Virus record (IMG/VR): IMGVR_UViG_3300033153_004214
Span: 81,012 to 145,011 of that record
DNA length: 64,000 nt
Direction: 5' to 3' (one strand)
DNA from: a virus
Numbering within the stretch: the first letter of the stretch is position 1; each line of letters starts with the position of its first letter. The notes below the pieces were generated by a model. It searched no databases and was not told the DNA's origin. It worked only from the letters and a program-made list of their open reading frames with translations. Below are positions 7,425 to 16,800 of this stretch, piece after piece. Made by a program: the position numbers and the translations under genes.

Positions 7425-7658
7425 ATGCCTAGCTGCGGATGGCGATCCAACCATTCGTGCCCGCGTGAAGAGCCTTGCTACGATCACTTCGAAACTGACA
7501 GCGATGCTTCGAAGTATCTGGAGTCGAGAGGCTACTCCATTCATCGCTTCGTGATCCGACCTTCTCGAAACGTTGAGATCACGGAGAAGGACAAGTCGGC
7601 CATCTGCTTTCTGCTCAATGAGTGGAACTGGGCCTATGCGGGACCTGATTTTGAGTGA
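7425..7658 (+). CDS. Small hypothetical protein
   Basis: 77 residues from ATG 7425, preceded by GGAGAGGAAG. Cys and His residues occur near the start (CGWRSNHSCPREEPCYDHF), so metal binding is possible. The rest is a mixed alpha/beta sequence. It overlaps the next gene by about 20 bases. No family recognised. Confidence 0.6.
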   Translation: MPSCGWRSNHSCPREEPCYDHFETDSDASKYLESRGYSIHRFVIRPSRNVEITEKDKSAICFLLNEWNWAYAGPDFE

Positions 7659-7992
7659 GTTCTTGATCCGTATCGACAAAAGCACCCTCCGCCGGAACCC
7701 CCATGTCGGGGAGACTCGTCGTTTCATCCCCGGGCCAGTTGTCACGAATGAAGATGGTAGTCAAACATGCGAGCGTATTGAGGTCAGTGGTCCTGCACCC
7801 CTGTGGCTCTATGGGTTTGAGGATACCGAGGTTGAGTGTGGGGAGTGCCACAAGCGATTCAGCTTTAGGCTGCTTCTTGACTGTGAAGACTGTGAGGGAA
7901 ACCGTTTCGAGGTTTGCCCGAAATGTGGTGAGAAAGACTGCTGTGACATTACCTTTGAGACCCCGGCGGAGGCGTTCAAGAGAAAGGACTGA
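7636..7992 (+). CDS. Zinc-ribbon protein
   Basis: 118 residues. ATG 7636 and TTG 7651 are both plausible starts. The C-terminal half has CGECHKRF, CEDC, CPKCG and a final CC pair, giving two likely zinc ribbons. No named family; a nucleic-acid role is only suggested. Confidence 0.6.
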   Translation: MRDLILSEFLIRIDKSTLRRNPHVGETRRFIPGPVVTNEDGSQTCERIEVSGPAPLWLYGFEDTEVECGECHKRFSFRLLLDCEDCEGNRFEVCPKCGEKDCCDITFETPAEAFKRKD

Positions 7993-7994
7993 TC

Positions 7995-8213
7995 ATGTCC
8001 ATGCTTTGGGAAGATGCTCGGTCGAGTAACATATCTAAGGTCGGTTACGACGAAGAGACAGGACAGTTGCATGTGATGTTCCACTCCGGGGCAGTCTACC
8101 AGTACGATAATATCCCCAAGGAGGTCTACGAGACCTTCAAGGAGAATCACTTCAGTGGTCGCTGCCTGAACGCCATGATCAAGGGCCGGTACGACTACAG
8201 TAGGATTCACTAG
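7995..8213 (+). CDS. KTSC-domain protein
   Basis: 72 residues. The pattern SSNISKVGYDEETGQLHVMF, GAVYQYDNIPKEVYETF, SGRCLNAMIKGRYDY fits the KTSC domain, a small beta-rich domain found in phage proteins and at the C-terminus of some lysyl-tRNA-synthetase-like proteins. Its biochemical role is not established. It starts two bases after the previous stop. Confidence 0.7.
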   Translation: MSMLWEDARSSNISKVGYDEETGQLHVMFHSGAVYQYDNIPKEVYETFKENHFSGRCLNAMIKGRYDYSRIH

Positions 8214-8217
8214 CTTC

Positions 8218-8823
8218 GTGAACGAGTTCAAGCACACCGCTATTGGTGCTCTTCTCAATCGGCACGCAGGGGAGGACGCTTGGGTCTTTGGTAAGGGACC
8301 CAGTCTTGATGGTTTTGATATGGGTGTGGCAGGCGTATTGCGTATCTGTATCAATGAGAGTGCTGCAGTTGTACCGGCCCCAAGCTATTTCTTTGCACAT
8401 GACTGTGTTCCCATTGAACGGGTAGCGGTGCAATGGCCGGAGGGTTGTAAGGCTGTCCTAGAGGATGGCATGGTTAAGCATGCAGTGGACAGTGGCATTC
8501 CGCAGGAGGCGGTGTACCAGTACTCCAAGCGTGACAAGGACAAGTCGGTGCTCTTCCTTTCTCCTAAGGAGATTGCGGAGCAGAATATACTTCATGGCAT
8601 GAATGGGACCGTTCACTCGGCCCTGCACTTTTGCAAGTTGGTTGGAGTTCGTTGTGTCCATATGGTGGGCTTCGATGGTACTGGTGGTTACGCTGCTTGT
8701 GTGAATGTGGATTCCAGCGAGGGCCGTAATCACAAGCAGATTAATCGGTACACGATGAAGATGCTTAAGCTGTTGAGGATACCGATGACCGTTTGGCCTT
8801 GGGGGGCCTCTCATGAAGCTTAA
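8218..8823 (+). CDS. DUF115/MptE-like Rossmann-fold protein (tentative)
   Basis: 201 residues from GTG 8218. FGKGPSLDGF near the start and GTVHSALHFCKLVGVRCVHM ending in VGFDG are the two signature regions of DUF115-type proteins, a family related to archaeal pterin pyrophosphokinase and found next to sugar-modifying genes. In phages such proteins accompany glycan genes; the substrate is unknown. The match is by eye and moderate. Confidence 0.5.
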   Translation: MNEFKHTAIGALLNRHAGEDAWVFGKGPSLDGFDMGVAGVLRICINESAAVVPAPSYFFAHDCVPIERVAVQWPEGCKAVLEDGMVKHAVDSGIPQEAVYQYSKRDKDKSVLFLSPKEIAEQNILHGMNGTVHSALHFCKLVGVRCVHMVGFDGTGGYAACVNVDSSEGRNHKQINRYTMKMLKLLRIPMTVWPWGASHEA

Positions 8824-9034
8824 GCTTGGCGATACAGCCTACATCATCTATCGGGGTCGCCGGTACAAGGGTATCGTTGAGGTGATCCGCTGGGGCGACA
8901 CAGAGCGCGTAGGAGACCCGCAGGAGGTCTGGGTGTTGGTTCCAGAGCTTGATCTTCAACGACCGTTCCACAGGCCCTTTAATGAGGTCTACAGGACCTC
9001 TCGCGCAGCAAAGGATGCTCTTCTTTTAGTTTGA
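8813..9034 (+). CDS. Small SH3-like hypothetical protein
   Basis: 73 residues, ATG at 8813 overlapping the previous stop. The N-terminal half (KLGDTAYIIYRGRRYKGIVE) has the strand-turn pattern of small SH3-like barrels. Function unknown. Its stop runs into the promoter at 9031. Confidence 0.6.
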   Translation: MKLKLGDTAYIIYRGRRYKGIVEVIRWGDTERVGDPQEVWVLVPELDLQRPFHRPFNEVYRTSRAAKDALLLV

Positions 9035-9058
9035 CACTTTGGCACACTGTGATACTAT
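9031..9058 (+). promoter_or_regulatory. Candidate promoter
   Basis: TTGACA (9031-9036) and TACTAT (9053-9058) at 16 bases, with a start expected near 9065. That start falls on the first base of the inverted repeat at 9066. Confidence 0.5.
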
Positions 9059-9065
9059 ATTTCCA

Positions 9066-9079
9066 CGCACGCAGGCAGG
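9066..9079 (+). repeat. Left half of a 14-bp inverted repeat flanking one gene
   Basis: CGCACGCAGGCAGG. Its exact reverse complement is at 9541-9554, six to eight bases after the stop of the gene between them. The first ten bases recur as a direct repeat at 9083-9092, so the 5' leader holds two copies. Confidence 0.75.
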
Positions 9080-9109
9080 TAACGCACGCAGGTACGAAGG
9101 AGGTGTGTC

Positions 9110-9532
9110 GTGGGTAAAACACTTAAGGTTGTATGTCCCATTGTCGAAGAAGGTGATTCCGCCGCACCCGTATCAGGTGCCGAAGTATTCATCTTTGATG
9201 TCAAAGAGATGACTGTCTTCCAATCGAACACCCATTGCTTTGTTGTGGTGGGTAAGAAAGGGGAGGCTCGGTGCGTGGCTGTCGCTTCTACATCCGATGT
9301 TCAGTCGAAGAGCATCAAAGAGGTAATAGGGATCGGTGTCCCTGCCTTTCGCACGTTCCTCTCCGTCGATGCCAATGAGATTGAGAGACTGCAGAAGGCT
9401 GGCCAGCCGCTGCCTTGCAGGTACTTTGCTCTCAAGCTTGACAACGGGGAGTCGGACTTCCTCGCAGTGGATAGTGGTCATCGTGTCTATCTGGAAAATG
9501 AGCAGGGCGACACGATGAAGCGATTGGCCTAG
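9110..9532 (+). CDS. Hypothetical beta-rich protein
   Basis: 140 residues from GTG 9110 with AAGGAGG upstream. Alternating hydrophobic strands (KVVCPIV, EVFIFDV, HCFVVVG) suggest a beta-rich fold; no catalytic motif is recognised. It is transcribed from the promoter at 9031 as a likely single-gene unit, and its mRNA ends are complementary over 14 bases (9066-9079 with 9541-9554). Confidence 0.65.
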   Translation: MGKTLKVVCPIVEEGDSAAPVSGAEVFIFDVKEMTVFQSNTHCFVVVGKKGEARCVAVASTSDVQSKSIKEVIGIGVPAFRTFLSVDANEIERLQKAGQPLPCRYFALKLDNGESDFLAVDSGHRVYLENEQGDTMKRLA

Positions 9533-9540
9533 TAATCACG

Positions 9541-9554
9541 CCTGCCTGCGTGCG
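9541..9554 (+). repeat. Right half of the 14-bp inverted repeat
   Basis: CCTGCCTGCGTGCG, the perfect reverse complement of 9066-9079, starting eight bases after the stop codon at 9532 and ten bases before the next promoter. Confidence 0.75.
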
Positions 9555-9563
9555 CTTTCCTTC

Positions 9564-9592
9564 TTGACTTAATACCAACCATCCCGTATATT
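9564..9592 (+). promoter_or_regulatory. Sigma70-like promoter
   Basis: TTGACT (9564-9569), 17 bases, CG then TATATT (9587-9592). It heads a short transcription unit that ends at the terminator 9821-9857. Confidence 0.65.
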
Positions 9593-9614
9593 GCTGATGT
9601 TGCGGGAGGTTGTT

Positions 9615-9686
9615 ATGGAGTCCGGTCTCAGGGAAACCCGTCCGATCCCGTTCGTCGCATGGGACGGAGAAGGCAAGAAGAAGTAG
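9615..9686 (+). CDS. Possible 23-residue peptide
   Basis: ATG 9615 follows GGGAGG by six bases; the frame encodes MESGLRETRPIPFVAWDGEG and three Lys. A second mini-frame of six codons (9766-9786, MGSGRS) follows a near-perfect AAAGGAGG. Both lie in a transcript that ends at a strong terminator, so they may be leader peptides. Confidence 0.4.
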   Translation: MESGLRETRPIPFVAWDGEGKKK

Positions 9687-9820
9687 TAGTTCGCCCAGCA
9701 GATAGCGTGCGTGACCGGGATTGTCTGCCCGGCACCCCCTTCTGCATCAGAAAGGAGGTTACGCCATGGGGAGTGGGAGAAGCTGAACCCACACACACAT
9801 GAAAGCGTGACAACTTCGGG

Positions 9821-9857
9821 GATAGGGCCAGCGCGGTATTGGCTGGCCCTATCTTTT
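9821..9857 (+). terminator. Rho-independent terminator
   Basis: GATAGGGCCAGC (9821-9832) pairs perfectly with GCTGGCCCTATC (9842-9853) over a 9-base loop, followed by TTTT. It closes the unit started at 9564. Confidence 0.85.
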
Positions 9858-9859
9858 GC

Positions 9860-9889
9860 TTGCCAAGAGAAGGTTGTCAGCCGTATATT
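9860..9889 (+). promoter_or_regulatory. Sigma70-like promoter
   Basis: TTGCCA (9860-9865), 18 bases, CG then TATATT (9884-9889), directly after the terminator. It probably drives 9910-10259 and the large gene at 10268. Confidence 0.55.
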
Positions 9890-9909
9890 CCTGTAACAGG
9901 GGGACGGTT

Positions 9910-10038
9910 GTGGAGCAGAACATTGATCTCCTTCTGGAGCCGCTTATGCACACAGTGAAGCATGTTGTTATCAGCCTCGCGGCACTGGCGTTTGCGGGGG
10001 TGGTAATTTGGCTCGTTCTTAACATGGAGGCCCTATGA
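9910..10038 (+). CDS. Small single-helix membrane protein
   Basis: 42 residues from GTG 9910 with GGGGGAC upstream. After a polar start it has one hydrophobic helix (VVISLAALAFAGVVIWLVL) and a short tail. The stop overlaps the next start (ATGA). Function unknown. Confidence 0.55.
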   Translation: MEQNIDLLLEPLMHTVKHVVISLAALAFAGVVIWLVLNMEAL

Positions 10039-10259
10039 CCCTCAAAGAAGAACTGGAGCAGTTCCTACAGGACAATCTGTTCATGGAACCGGACTTGCTG
10101 CTCAAGGAGTTCCGGTCGAAGTTCGGGCAGCACGCCATGATGTTCAAGGACATCCCCGACAAGCCGGAGGCGACCAAGGTGGACACCTATCTGGTTGTCA
10201 ACGGCACTGAGGTCTTCGCGGTGTGCCGGGGCGTGAGGGCCGAACTCCAAAGGCGGTAG
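10035..10259 (+). CDS. Small hypothetical protein
   Basis: 74 residues, start overlapping the previous stop by ATGA. An acidic helical start (LKEELEQFLQDNLF) is followed by a short beta segment (DTYLVVNGTEVFAVCRG). No family recognised. Confidence 0.6.
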   Translation: MTLKEELEQFLQDNLFMEPDLLLKEFRSKFGQHAMMFKDIPDKPEATKVDTYLVVNGTEVFAVCRGVRAELQRR

Positions 10260-10267
10260 CAGAGGAC

Positions 10268-12391
10268 ATGACCGTGGCAGGTACTCCTCGCATTCTATCG
10301 CTGCACAACGAGCTTCCTGAGGTCGGCGTTGCCGAAATTGAGTATCCAGATGGCTCGGTCTACAAGTACGAGTTCGACGGTGGCAACGTCCCAATACTGA
10401 GGCAAAAGGCTCGTCATGAACCCGGTCTCGCCGCCAATATCATCAAGAAGATTGCCTACGAAACGAGGAAGACCAAAGAAGGAACGAAGGTTGTCCGTCA
10501 GCTACCGAAGGACAGGCTCCCACCCAAGCTGGGCTACGAGCAGACGAGGCTCTTTCCTGAGTCGATGACCTTCGAGGATATGATCAACGAGGCTGTAAGG
10601 ATCACCGGGCCGACACTACCTCCTGTTGATCCACGACAGATGCGTTTGTTCCCTGAGGGTGATCCTCTTGAAGGATGGTACACTGGTTCTGTTTTTACTA
10701 ACTACGACTCATGGGACGTAGTTGATAATGAGGACGATTTCGAGTCGGCTGTTTTACAGGTCGCATCTGTTGTAGAAAATATTGAAATAGAAATGGAGCA
10801 GTACACAGCCGAGTGGACACACCCGGAGATTGGCGAGTGGGTAGGGCTGGATGAAACCTATTCGAGTGTTGCTGATGCAGAGAGGGCTGCTCAGGAAGCA
10901 GCGTATGAATGGATTTCTGCGCGGACATCGGAACTAGAGTTGGAACGAGAAGAAGCAGAGGGTGATGAAGAAGCGTTAGCAGAAATCGATGATGATCCTG
11001 ATGAGGATGATATTGAAGTTCGTACAGACATCGCTAATACTGATGCCTACGTTAGTGGTCAAGTAACTTTCTATTCAGAAGAGTTCGATGACACTGTAGC
11101 TACCTTCGATGTGTATGGTAATGGTGACTCATATTTGGTTAGTATCGATAATGAAGACTGGCTCTTAGCCATGCAGCAGTTAGGCTATAACATCAAAGTG
11201 GGTTCCCACGAGGGTATGCCTGAGCGGAGACTAAGCGCCCATGTCACGGAGGCAGTACAGGTCCTTGGTCCTTCTCTACCATCGGAGGACCCGAGGCAGT
11301 CTACCCTGTTCGCAACCAAGTTGGATGCTTCACTAGAGACAATCGTTGATCACCTTCTTCAAGCTGGGTTCAAGAGCCACCAGATGACAGCAGAAAACGG
11401 TGTGGCCAACGAAGATTGGATACCGGTTAGCCCGGGGATATTCCGCTATGTGTACGCAGATGAAGATGATGATCCAAATGGATGGCTGGATGGTCCCTAT
11501 GGTCGTGGTGGTATTTTCCTTGATGTGGGGGATGTAGGAGAGGAAGGAGTCAAGTTCATAGCAAACCTTGGTGCATCGTCATGGACACCAGACTGCCCGG
11601 AACAGAAGGATGCGGAACTGGCAGTGCGTGCCTTGCGTCGTGCAGGCTATGAGGTTAATGAACGGCCCAGTAGGAGTCGGATTCCTAGTTACCTTGCAAG
11701 TCCACCTACTAGCAGACGAGCGGAGTCCCTGCAGAGCTTCGAAGACATGGTTGCATTCTTGCGGCTGCAGGAGTCTAAGAATCCGGCGGCGAAGCAAATC
11801 CTCCTGTTGGAGGATGCACCTATTCGTGTCCAGACAGTCAATCGACATCTTGATACCTTTGGTAGACCAGCCGAACATGTCTACCAGATAGTGGCGATCT
11901 CGCCTGATGTGAAGCTGGGTGTCGATGACACTGTGGTTGGTTACATTGACTATACGTACTTGCCTAGTGATGACCTCATCCACATCAACATGATCGAGGT
12001 CATGGAGGAGTACCGGCGACAAGGCATCGGTACAAAGATGATTCAAGCTTTGAAGCAGGAGTGGCCTGACCAGAAGATCAATTGGGGTATGTTGGTGGGC
12101 CATGGTGCTGAGTTCAAGAGATCACTGGGTGAAGACCAGCAGACTCATGGCTATGCATGTGTTATGGGTGATATCCCCGATGTGAAGATATCACTAGATA
12201 ACATGCGTGAGCAGATTGATCCCAAGGACCTTGTGGACGAAGACCTCGGTGATCCGAAGAAGGAGGGTCCTTGGGAGCAGGTGAAGATCGATAAGATCAA
12301 GGGCTACCACAGCGACGAGATCAAGGAGGTTGGCTCAACACACGTACTGACTGGTTCAAGGAAGTTGACAGTGGTAGCCATGATTCAGTAG
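10268..12391 (+). CDS. Multidomain polyvalent-type protein with EA-GP motifs and C-terminal GNAT
   Basis: 707 residues. It contains two copies of a motif recurring in the next genes: EAVRITGPTLPPVDPRQ (from 10589) and EAVQVLGPSLPSEDPRQ (from 11249), each ending near LF. The first is preceded by TFEDMIN, a second recurring motif; SFEDMVAFLRLQE occurs at 11735. Between them are acidic alpha/beta modules. The C-terminus (IEVMEEYRRQGIGTKMI, about residues 575-592) is the acetyl-CoA loop of a GNAT acetyltransferase. The last 25 residues look out of frame: the next frame, open from 12295, reads GGWLNTRTDWFKEV and runs into the following gene, so one missing base near 12310 probably splits a single protein of about 1190 residues. 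Confidence 0.8.
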   Translation: MTVAGTPRILSLHNELPEVGVAEIEYPDGSVYKYEFDGGNVPILRQKARHEPGLAANIIKKIAYETRKTKEGTKVVRQLPKDRLPPKLGYEQTRLFPESMTFEDMINEAVRITGPTLPPVDPRQMRLFPEGDPLEGWYTGSVFTNYDSWDVVDNEDDFESAVLQVASVVENIEIEMEQYTAEWTHPEIGEWVGLDETYSSVADAERAAQEAAYEWISARTSELELEREEAEGDEEALAEIDDDPDEDDIEVRTDIANTDAYVSGQVTFYSEEFDDTVATFDVYGNGDSYLVSIDNEDWLLAMQQLGYNIKVGSHEGMPERRLSAHVTEAVQVLGPSLPSEDPRQSTLFATKLDASLETIVDHLLQAGFKSHQMTAENGVANEDWIPVSPGIFRYVYADEDDDPNGWLDGPYGRGGIFLDVGDVGEEGVKFIANLGASSWTPDCPEQKDAELAVRALRRAGYEVNERPSRSRIPSYLASPPTSRRAESLQSFEDMVAFLRLQESKNPAAKQILLLEDAPIRVQTVNRHLDTFGRPAEHVYQIVAISPDVKLGVDDTVVGYIDYTYLPSDDLIHINMIEVMEEYRRQGIGTKMIQALKQEWPDQKINWGMLVGHGAEFKRSLGEDQQTHGYACVMGDIPDVKISLDNMREQIDPKDLVDEDLGDPKKEGPWEQVKIDKIKGYHSDEIKEVGSTHVLTGSRKLTVVAMIQ

Positions 12392-12438
12392 CTCGATCTA
12401 TCGCCGGAGTAGACAATGCCATCGAAGCTCGTAAGCAG

Positions 12439-13854
12439 ATGTTTGCTGATGGCTGGGTGCGTGTTGTTCAAAATGGCATCGAACTAGACCCCAAGACAGC
12501 AAACTTGCGGAGTGTGAAGCATTTCGTTGATGTGATGAATGCGACTGAACTTTGGTTGGACTTTGTTGACGCTGGCAATCGATGCGTCTCCGTGAAGTTG
12601 GATCGTGAAGAGATGCTTGATCTGGATTCATGGGGTCAAGCCATGCTTCGTGCGGCGCGAGGAAAGAAGCAGGAATCCTTGACTGAGGCTGAAGAGTCCA
12701 TGGGTCAGCAGTTCACTGATGCCATGGAGGACCTCATCGGTGAGGGCGCAGTCGGTTTCATGGGTCCTTTCATCATCGTCAATGACAAGGGCAACAAGAC
12801 GGCGACCACGCTGGAGATGAGCTTCCATCCTGAGGGCTGGGGCGATCTTCCTCTCATGAACCTTGGCTTCATCGGTGTGGCCCCTGAAAATCGCAGGAAG
12901 GGCAATGCAGGTAGAGTGTTGAACCTGTTGACCAGTGTTGCTGATAAGAAGGGTTGGCGCATGGGTCTTGATGTCCAGCCCACCAAGATGAGGGGTGACC
13001 GTCGCGTTCCAATGACCAAGCGACAGCTTACTGTTTGGTATAAGAGGTTTGGGTTCAAGCCGGGCAAGTACGGCAACATGGTGCGGAACCCTGTTGAGTA
13101 CACAGTTCCTACGGAGCCGAAGCCGAATGCAGGGGTCAGGGTGATCGCCAATGATCCTACCGCTGAGAAGCCGTTGAAGCTGGATGATAAGACGCGAGAG
13201 ATTGATATGGATGAGTCACTGATTGAAGGTAAACGTGTGTGTGCTTGGTGTAAGAAGGTCATGGGAACTAATAAAGAAATACCAGATGGGGAGGTATCAC
13301 ATGGTATCTGTAAGGCGTGTGTTGATAAGCTGAATAAGGAACTAGATGGATTAAAGAAGCCAAAGGACAAGTCGTTGGCTGAAGCAGCCGGTCCTCGTGA
13401 GGTGAACTGGCGCTACTCCGATGATGCACTTGGAATAGTGCCGTACCAGATGGGCTTGAGGGGCTATCAAGCGTACACAGTTAAGATGACTATCGATGAG
13501 TTCCTTGCGCTCAACCCATCGCCTGACGCGAGCAAGGAGAGTCGTGCCTTCCTTGTAAGTGCGATGGAGAAGGGCGCTGCGATAGCTCCTCCCTTCATAT
13601 ATGTTGACTGGGAGGATGGCCACTGGAAAGTTTGGCAACATGAAGGTCGTACACGATCTACCATGGCTAAGCAGTTCACTGGTTCTGGCGATACTCTTAT
13701 CCCGGTGACAATCTTCCCATACAATGAGAACTCCAAGTTGCATCTGGACAGGATGACTCCAGAGCAGAAGGAGCAGATGTACACGTTCCACGCTGACAAA
13801 GCTGTGGTCAACCCAAACTTTGTGGTAGTCGCAAAGCCCAACCAACCTGTATAA
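12439..13854 (+). CDS. Continuation of the large protein: GNAT, zinc finger and ParB-like modules
   Basis: 471 residues from ATG 12439, but good coding sequence extends upstream in frame to about 12320 (DWFKEVDSG ... DNAIEARKQ), so this is probably the C-terminal half of the 10268 gene. A GNAT core (IGVAPENRRKGNAGRVL, then VWYKRFGF) lies at residues about 143-205. CAWCKKVM ... CKACVDKL is a zinc finger near 270-300. The last 150 residues resemble a ParB-like fold (KVWQHEGRTRSTMA). Candidate cleavage sites SLTEA (12685) and SLAEA (about 13372) separate the parts. Confidence 0.75.
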   Translation: MFADGWVRVVQNGIELDPKTANLRSVKHFVDVMNATELWLDFVDAGNRCVSVKLDREEMLDLDSWGQAMLRAARGKKQESLTEAEESMGQQFTDAMEDLIGEGAVGFMGPFIIVNDKGNKTATTLEMSFHPEGWGDLPLMNLGFIGVAPENRRKGNAGRVLNLLTSVADKKGWRMGLDVQPTKMRGDRRVPMTKRQLTVWYKRFGFKPGKYGNMVRNPVEYTVPTEPKPNAGVRVIANDPTAEKPLKLDDKTREIDMDESLIEGKRVCAWCKKVMGTNKEIPDGEVSHGICKACVDKLNKELDGLKKPKDKSLAEAAGPREVNWRYSDDALGIVPYQMGLRGYQAYTVKMTIDEFLALNPSPDASKESRAFLVSAMEKGAAIAPPFIYVDWEDGHWKVWQHEGRTRSTMAKQFTGSGDTLIPVTIFPYNENSKLHLDRMTPEQKEQMYTFHADKAVVNPNFVVVAKPNQPV

Positions 13855-13876
13855 TGGTGTGGGGATGGAGAACCAG

Positions 13877-16800
13877 ATGGCAGATGATAGAACACTCGAC
13901 TCCGAAGCTGCAAAAATGCTCACGCAGTATGAGGACGAGCCGACCTCGATCTGGCTCTACACTGACATGTCAGTCAAGGATCGTATGGCATGGGCCTACC
14001 TCGCGGCAGACGCATTCAAGAGTGTCCCTTTCAAGAAGGACATGGTTAGGGCCTTTGTCGAGGCGATGACCAAGGTCACTGATCCTCCCGAGACTTTCTG
14101 GGAGCAGATCAAGGACAAGGACGATGCTCGGGCCAATTATCTTGGTCAGTTGGACTGGGACATCGAGACAGTCCCTCTTGACGAGATAGGTGTCTATCCT
14201 CGTTTCTCAAGCTACCCTAATGAGTGGTGTAAAGGTAACGTGGCTGAGACAGCTAAGCGCATTACGGAGGATGAGAGCCACCCGGACAAGAAGGCGAAGC
14301 TCCTTCAGATGTCTGAGAAATATCAGACAATCTTGAAATTCCTGCCGCCTATTCTAGTTCCGGGTGGCATCCTTCGAGGCGAACAGCCGGGTTACGAGTT
14401 GACGAAGTACACCTGCGATGACGGCAACCATCGGCTCGTGGTTGCTGCCCTTGCGGGTGAGAAGGAAGCTGTCTGCTTCGTGGGGAAAGCGAAGGAGCAC
14501 AAGGAAGTTCCTGTCGCTGAACTGGAGCCGCAGAAGGCTGAGTCCTTGAAGCTGGGGCAGTCCTTGTCTGAAGCTGTTAGGATTAGTGGTCCAACTCCTG
14601 TATCTAGAGACCCACGACAAGCCAGTCTTTTGCCTCCTATTGATGCTATTATGTTGATGCATACTATCGGTGACAGACTTATGATCATTTCAGGCGATAC
14701 ACGTGATGGGGATGGCTGTACATGGAGTGGGCAACAGAGTATTCACGGGGGCATACTAAGAAATAAGTATGAGATTCTATTTCGTGACCCTGATACAGGC
14801 GGTTGGTTTATTGCGGAATTTTTCTCTTCTACCGACTCAGCAGCAGATGCCGAAGTTATTCTTCTACGAGTGCATAATAGTAATAACCCTAATGACGCTG
14901 AACTTATTCGTAATGTAGCTACTGAGTTTACCAAAGAAGGTTACATGGTAGGTCAAGCTGGTCCGAACTTGTTTGTCTACGATCCAAATAGGGTTGACAG
15001 ACCGCACGACTGGGGTCGCAGGCAAACGGAAGCAGTACAGATTCGAGGGCCATCTGCTGCCCGTACTGATCCTAGACAATTAGTTCTTTTTACTCAGCAG
15101 AAGAGGACGCTTGATACTGTGCTTGATCTTCTTCGTAGGGCCGGTTGGCTTGTTAACGATTCCCAATGGGGTGATCCTCGCAGCATAGCTCGGATGTACA
15201 CGGTAAGTACCCCGAGTGATTATCCTATCAGGTTCTCAATATACACAGATAGAATCTTTTCCGGTCTTGTCGTTCTCGCGCACGTCATTCCTTTCCAACT
15301 GGTTGGAAAGGTAAGTGAAAACATCCGCAAGGCCATGCAGGTATTGGAGAATGCTGGCTTTGAGGTGACAGAAGAGATCAACAATAGGCTCTGGGATATC
15401 AAGCTTCCTGATGAGCCAATGCCGGAGCCGAAAGCTGTTGGCGAATCTACTTTTTCTTTGAAACTTGGGCAGTCCTTGTCTGAAAAGAAGAAGTTCAAGA
15501 AGATCAAGGGTGCTCCAAGCATCTTGGTAGTGGGTCTTTTGCCCGGCCAAGCGGAGCGAGTGCGCCAGAAGTTCCGTAATAAGGCCAATCTTGCTTTTGT
15601 GGTCGAGAAGGATGTCAGTGCTCCTATCCCGCCGAGGGCTGACTGGGCTGTTGGTCTGACTTCATTCATCAGTCATAAGCAGGATGGCAAGGTAGCTGGT
15701 GTCTACGGGAAACGGTATCTTCGTGTGATCGGTGGCGTCTCTTCTGTTATAGCCAAGATTAATAACATTCTTGCTGGTAAGCCGTATGAGAGTCTTCCAT
15801 CGCCAGCTACACTACGCGAAGCCGTGAATATCGCCGGGCCAAGTAGATCGCAGGAGCAACCGGGCCAACAACGGTTCTTCGGTAGTTCATTCGATGACAT
15901 GCTTGACCTACTGGCTGACAACAATTGGCAGATAGAACGTGACCCTGACCTAGAAAGATTGACTTTTGTTACCCGGGGGTATTCAGTGTTTCCACGCATA
16001 ATGTATGGAAGCACAGTACGCAAGAGGAATCCTGTATCCATTTATCTCTATGCTCGGCAGTCACCGGGTCACCCGGTGACTGCTACAGTGATGAGTACAG
16101 GTGGATTTGTCAGTGAACACAATCTGCTTGAGATCATAAAACTGTTGAAGAATAGTCATTTTGATGCTACATTAATGACAAGCCCAACCTCCACGTTGCA
16201 GCCAGCATGGAGTGTGAAGCTTCCAACTGAACCGGTACCGACTGTCCAGACCGAGGCGGTCTACATTCAGGGGCCGACACCGGAGCGGCGAGATGTGCCG
16301 GGGCAGATGATGATCAGCCCTGTGTTTATTGGAGGGTTGGAAGTAGAAAAGCTCACTCGCCAAATCGAGTCAATAGGTTTGGTCAAGGTTCCTGAAGCAT
16401 CCAGTGCAGACACCATTGTCTTCACAGATCGTGAAACTGGTGGTATTGTCAAACTCGTTATACAGAGTTCTGTCGGGGGTAATGAAGTTGTCGGTCTTAT
16501 GCCTAATTTTGATCCTCATACAGTAGTCTCAGAGATACCGGAGGACGAATTTCCTGACATCAGGCGTGACCATGAATTGTATATGCGAGTAGCTACTGCC
16601 CTTCAGGCAATGGAGGATGTGGAAACTCGTTCGGTTCAAGCTGATGAGCTTTTAGGTGAAGCTATTCAGATCGCTGGTCCCACTCCCAAAAAATTAGATA
16701 CTCCCGGACAAATGCGGTTAGGGTATGTTGGTGGTGGCCCAAGCATTGCATCAGGAGAATACCTCGTTAATCTGTTGAGGGGTGTTGGGTACCAACAGGT

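Noticed and set aside
9711-9896. 61-residue frame from GTG 9711
   Set aside because: It reads through the strong terminator at 9821-9857 and into the next promoter.
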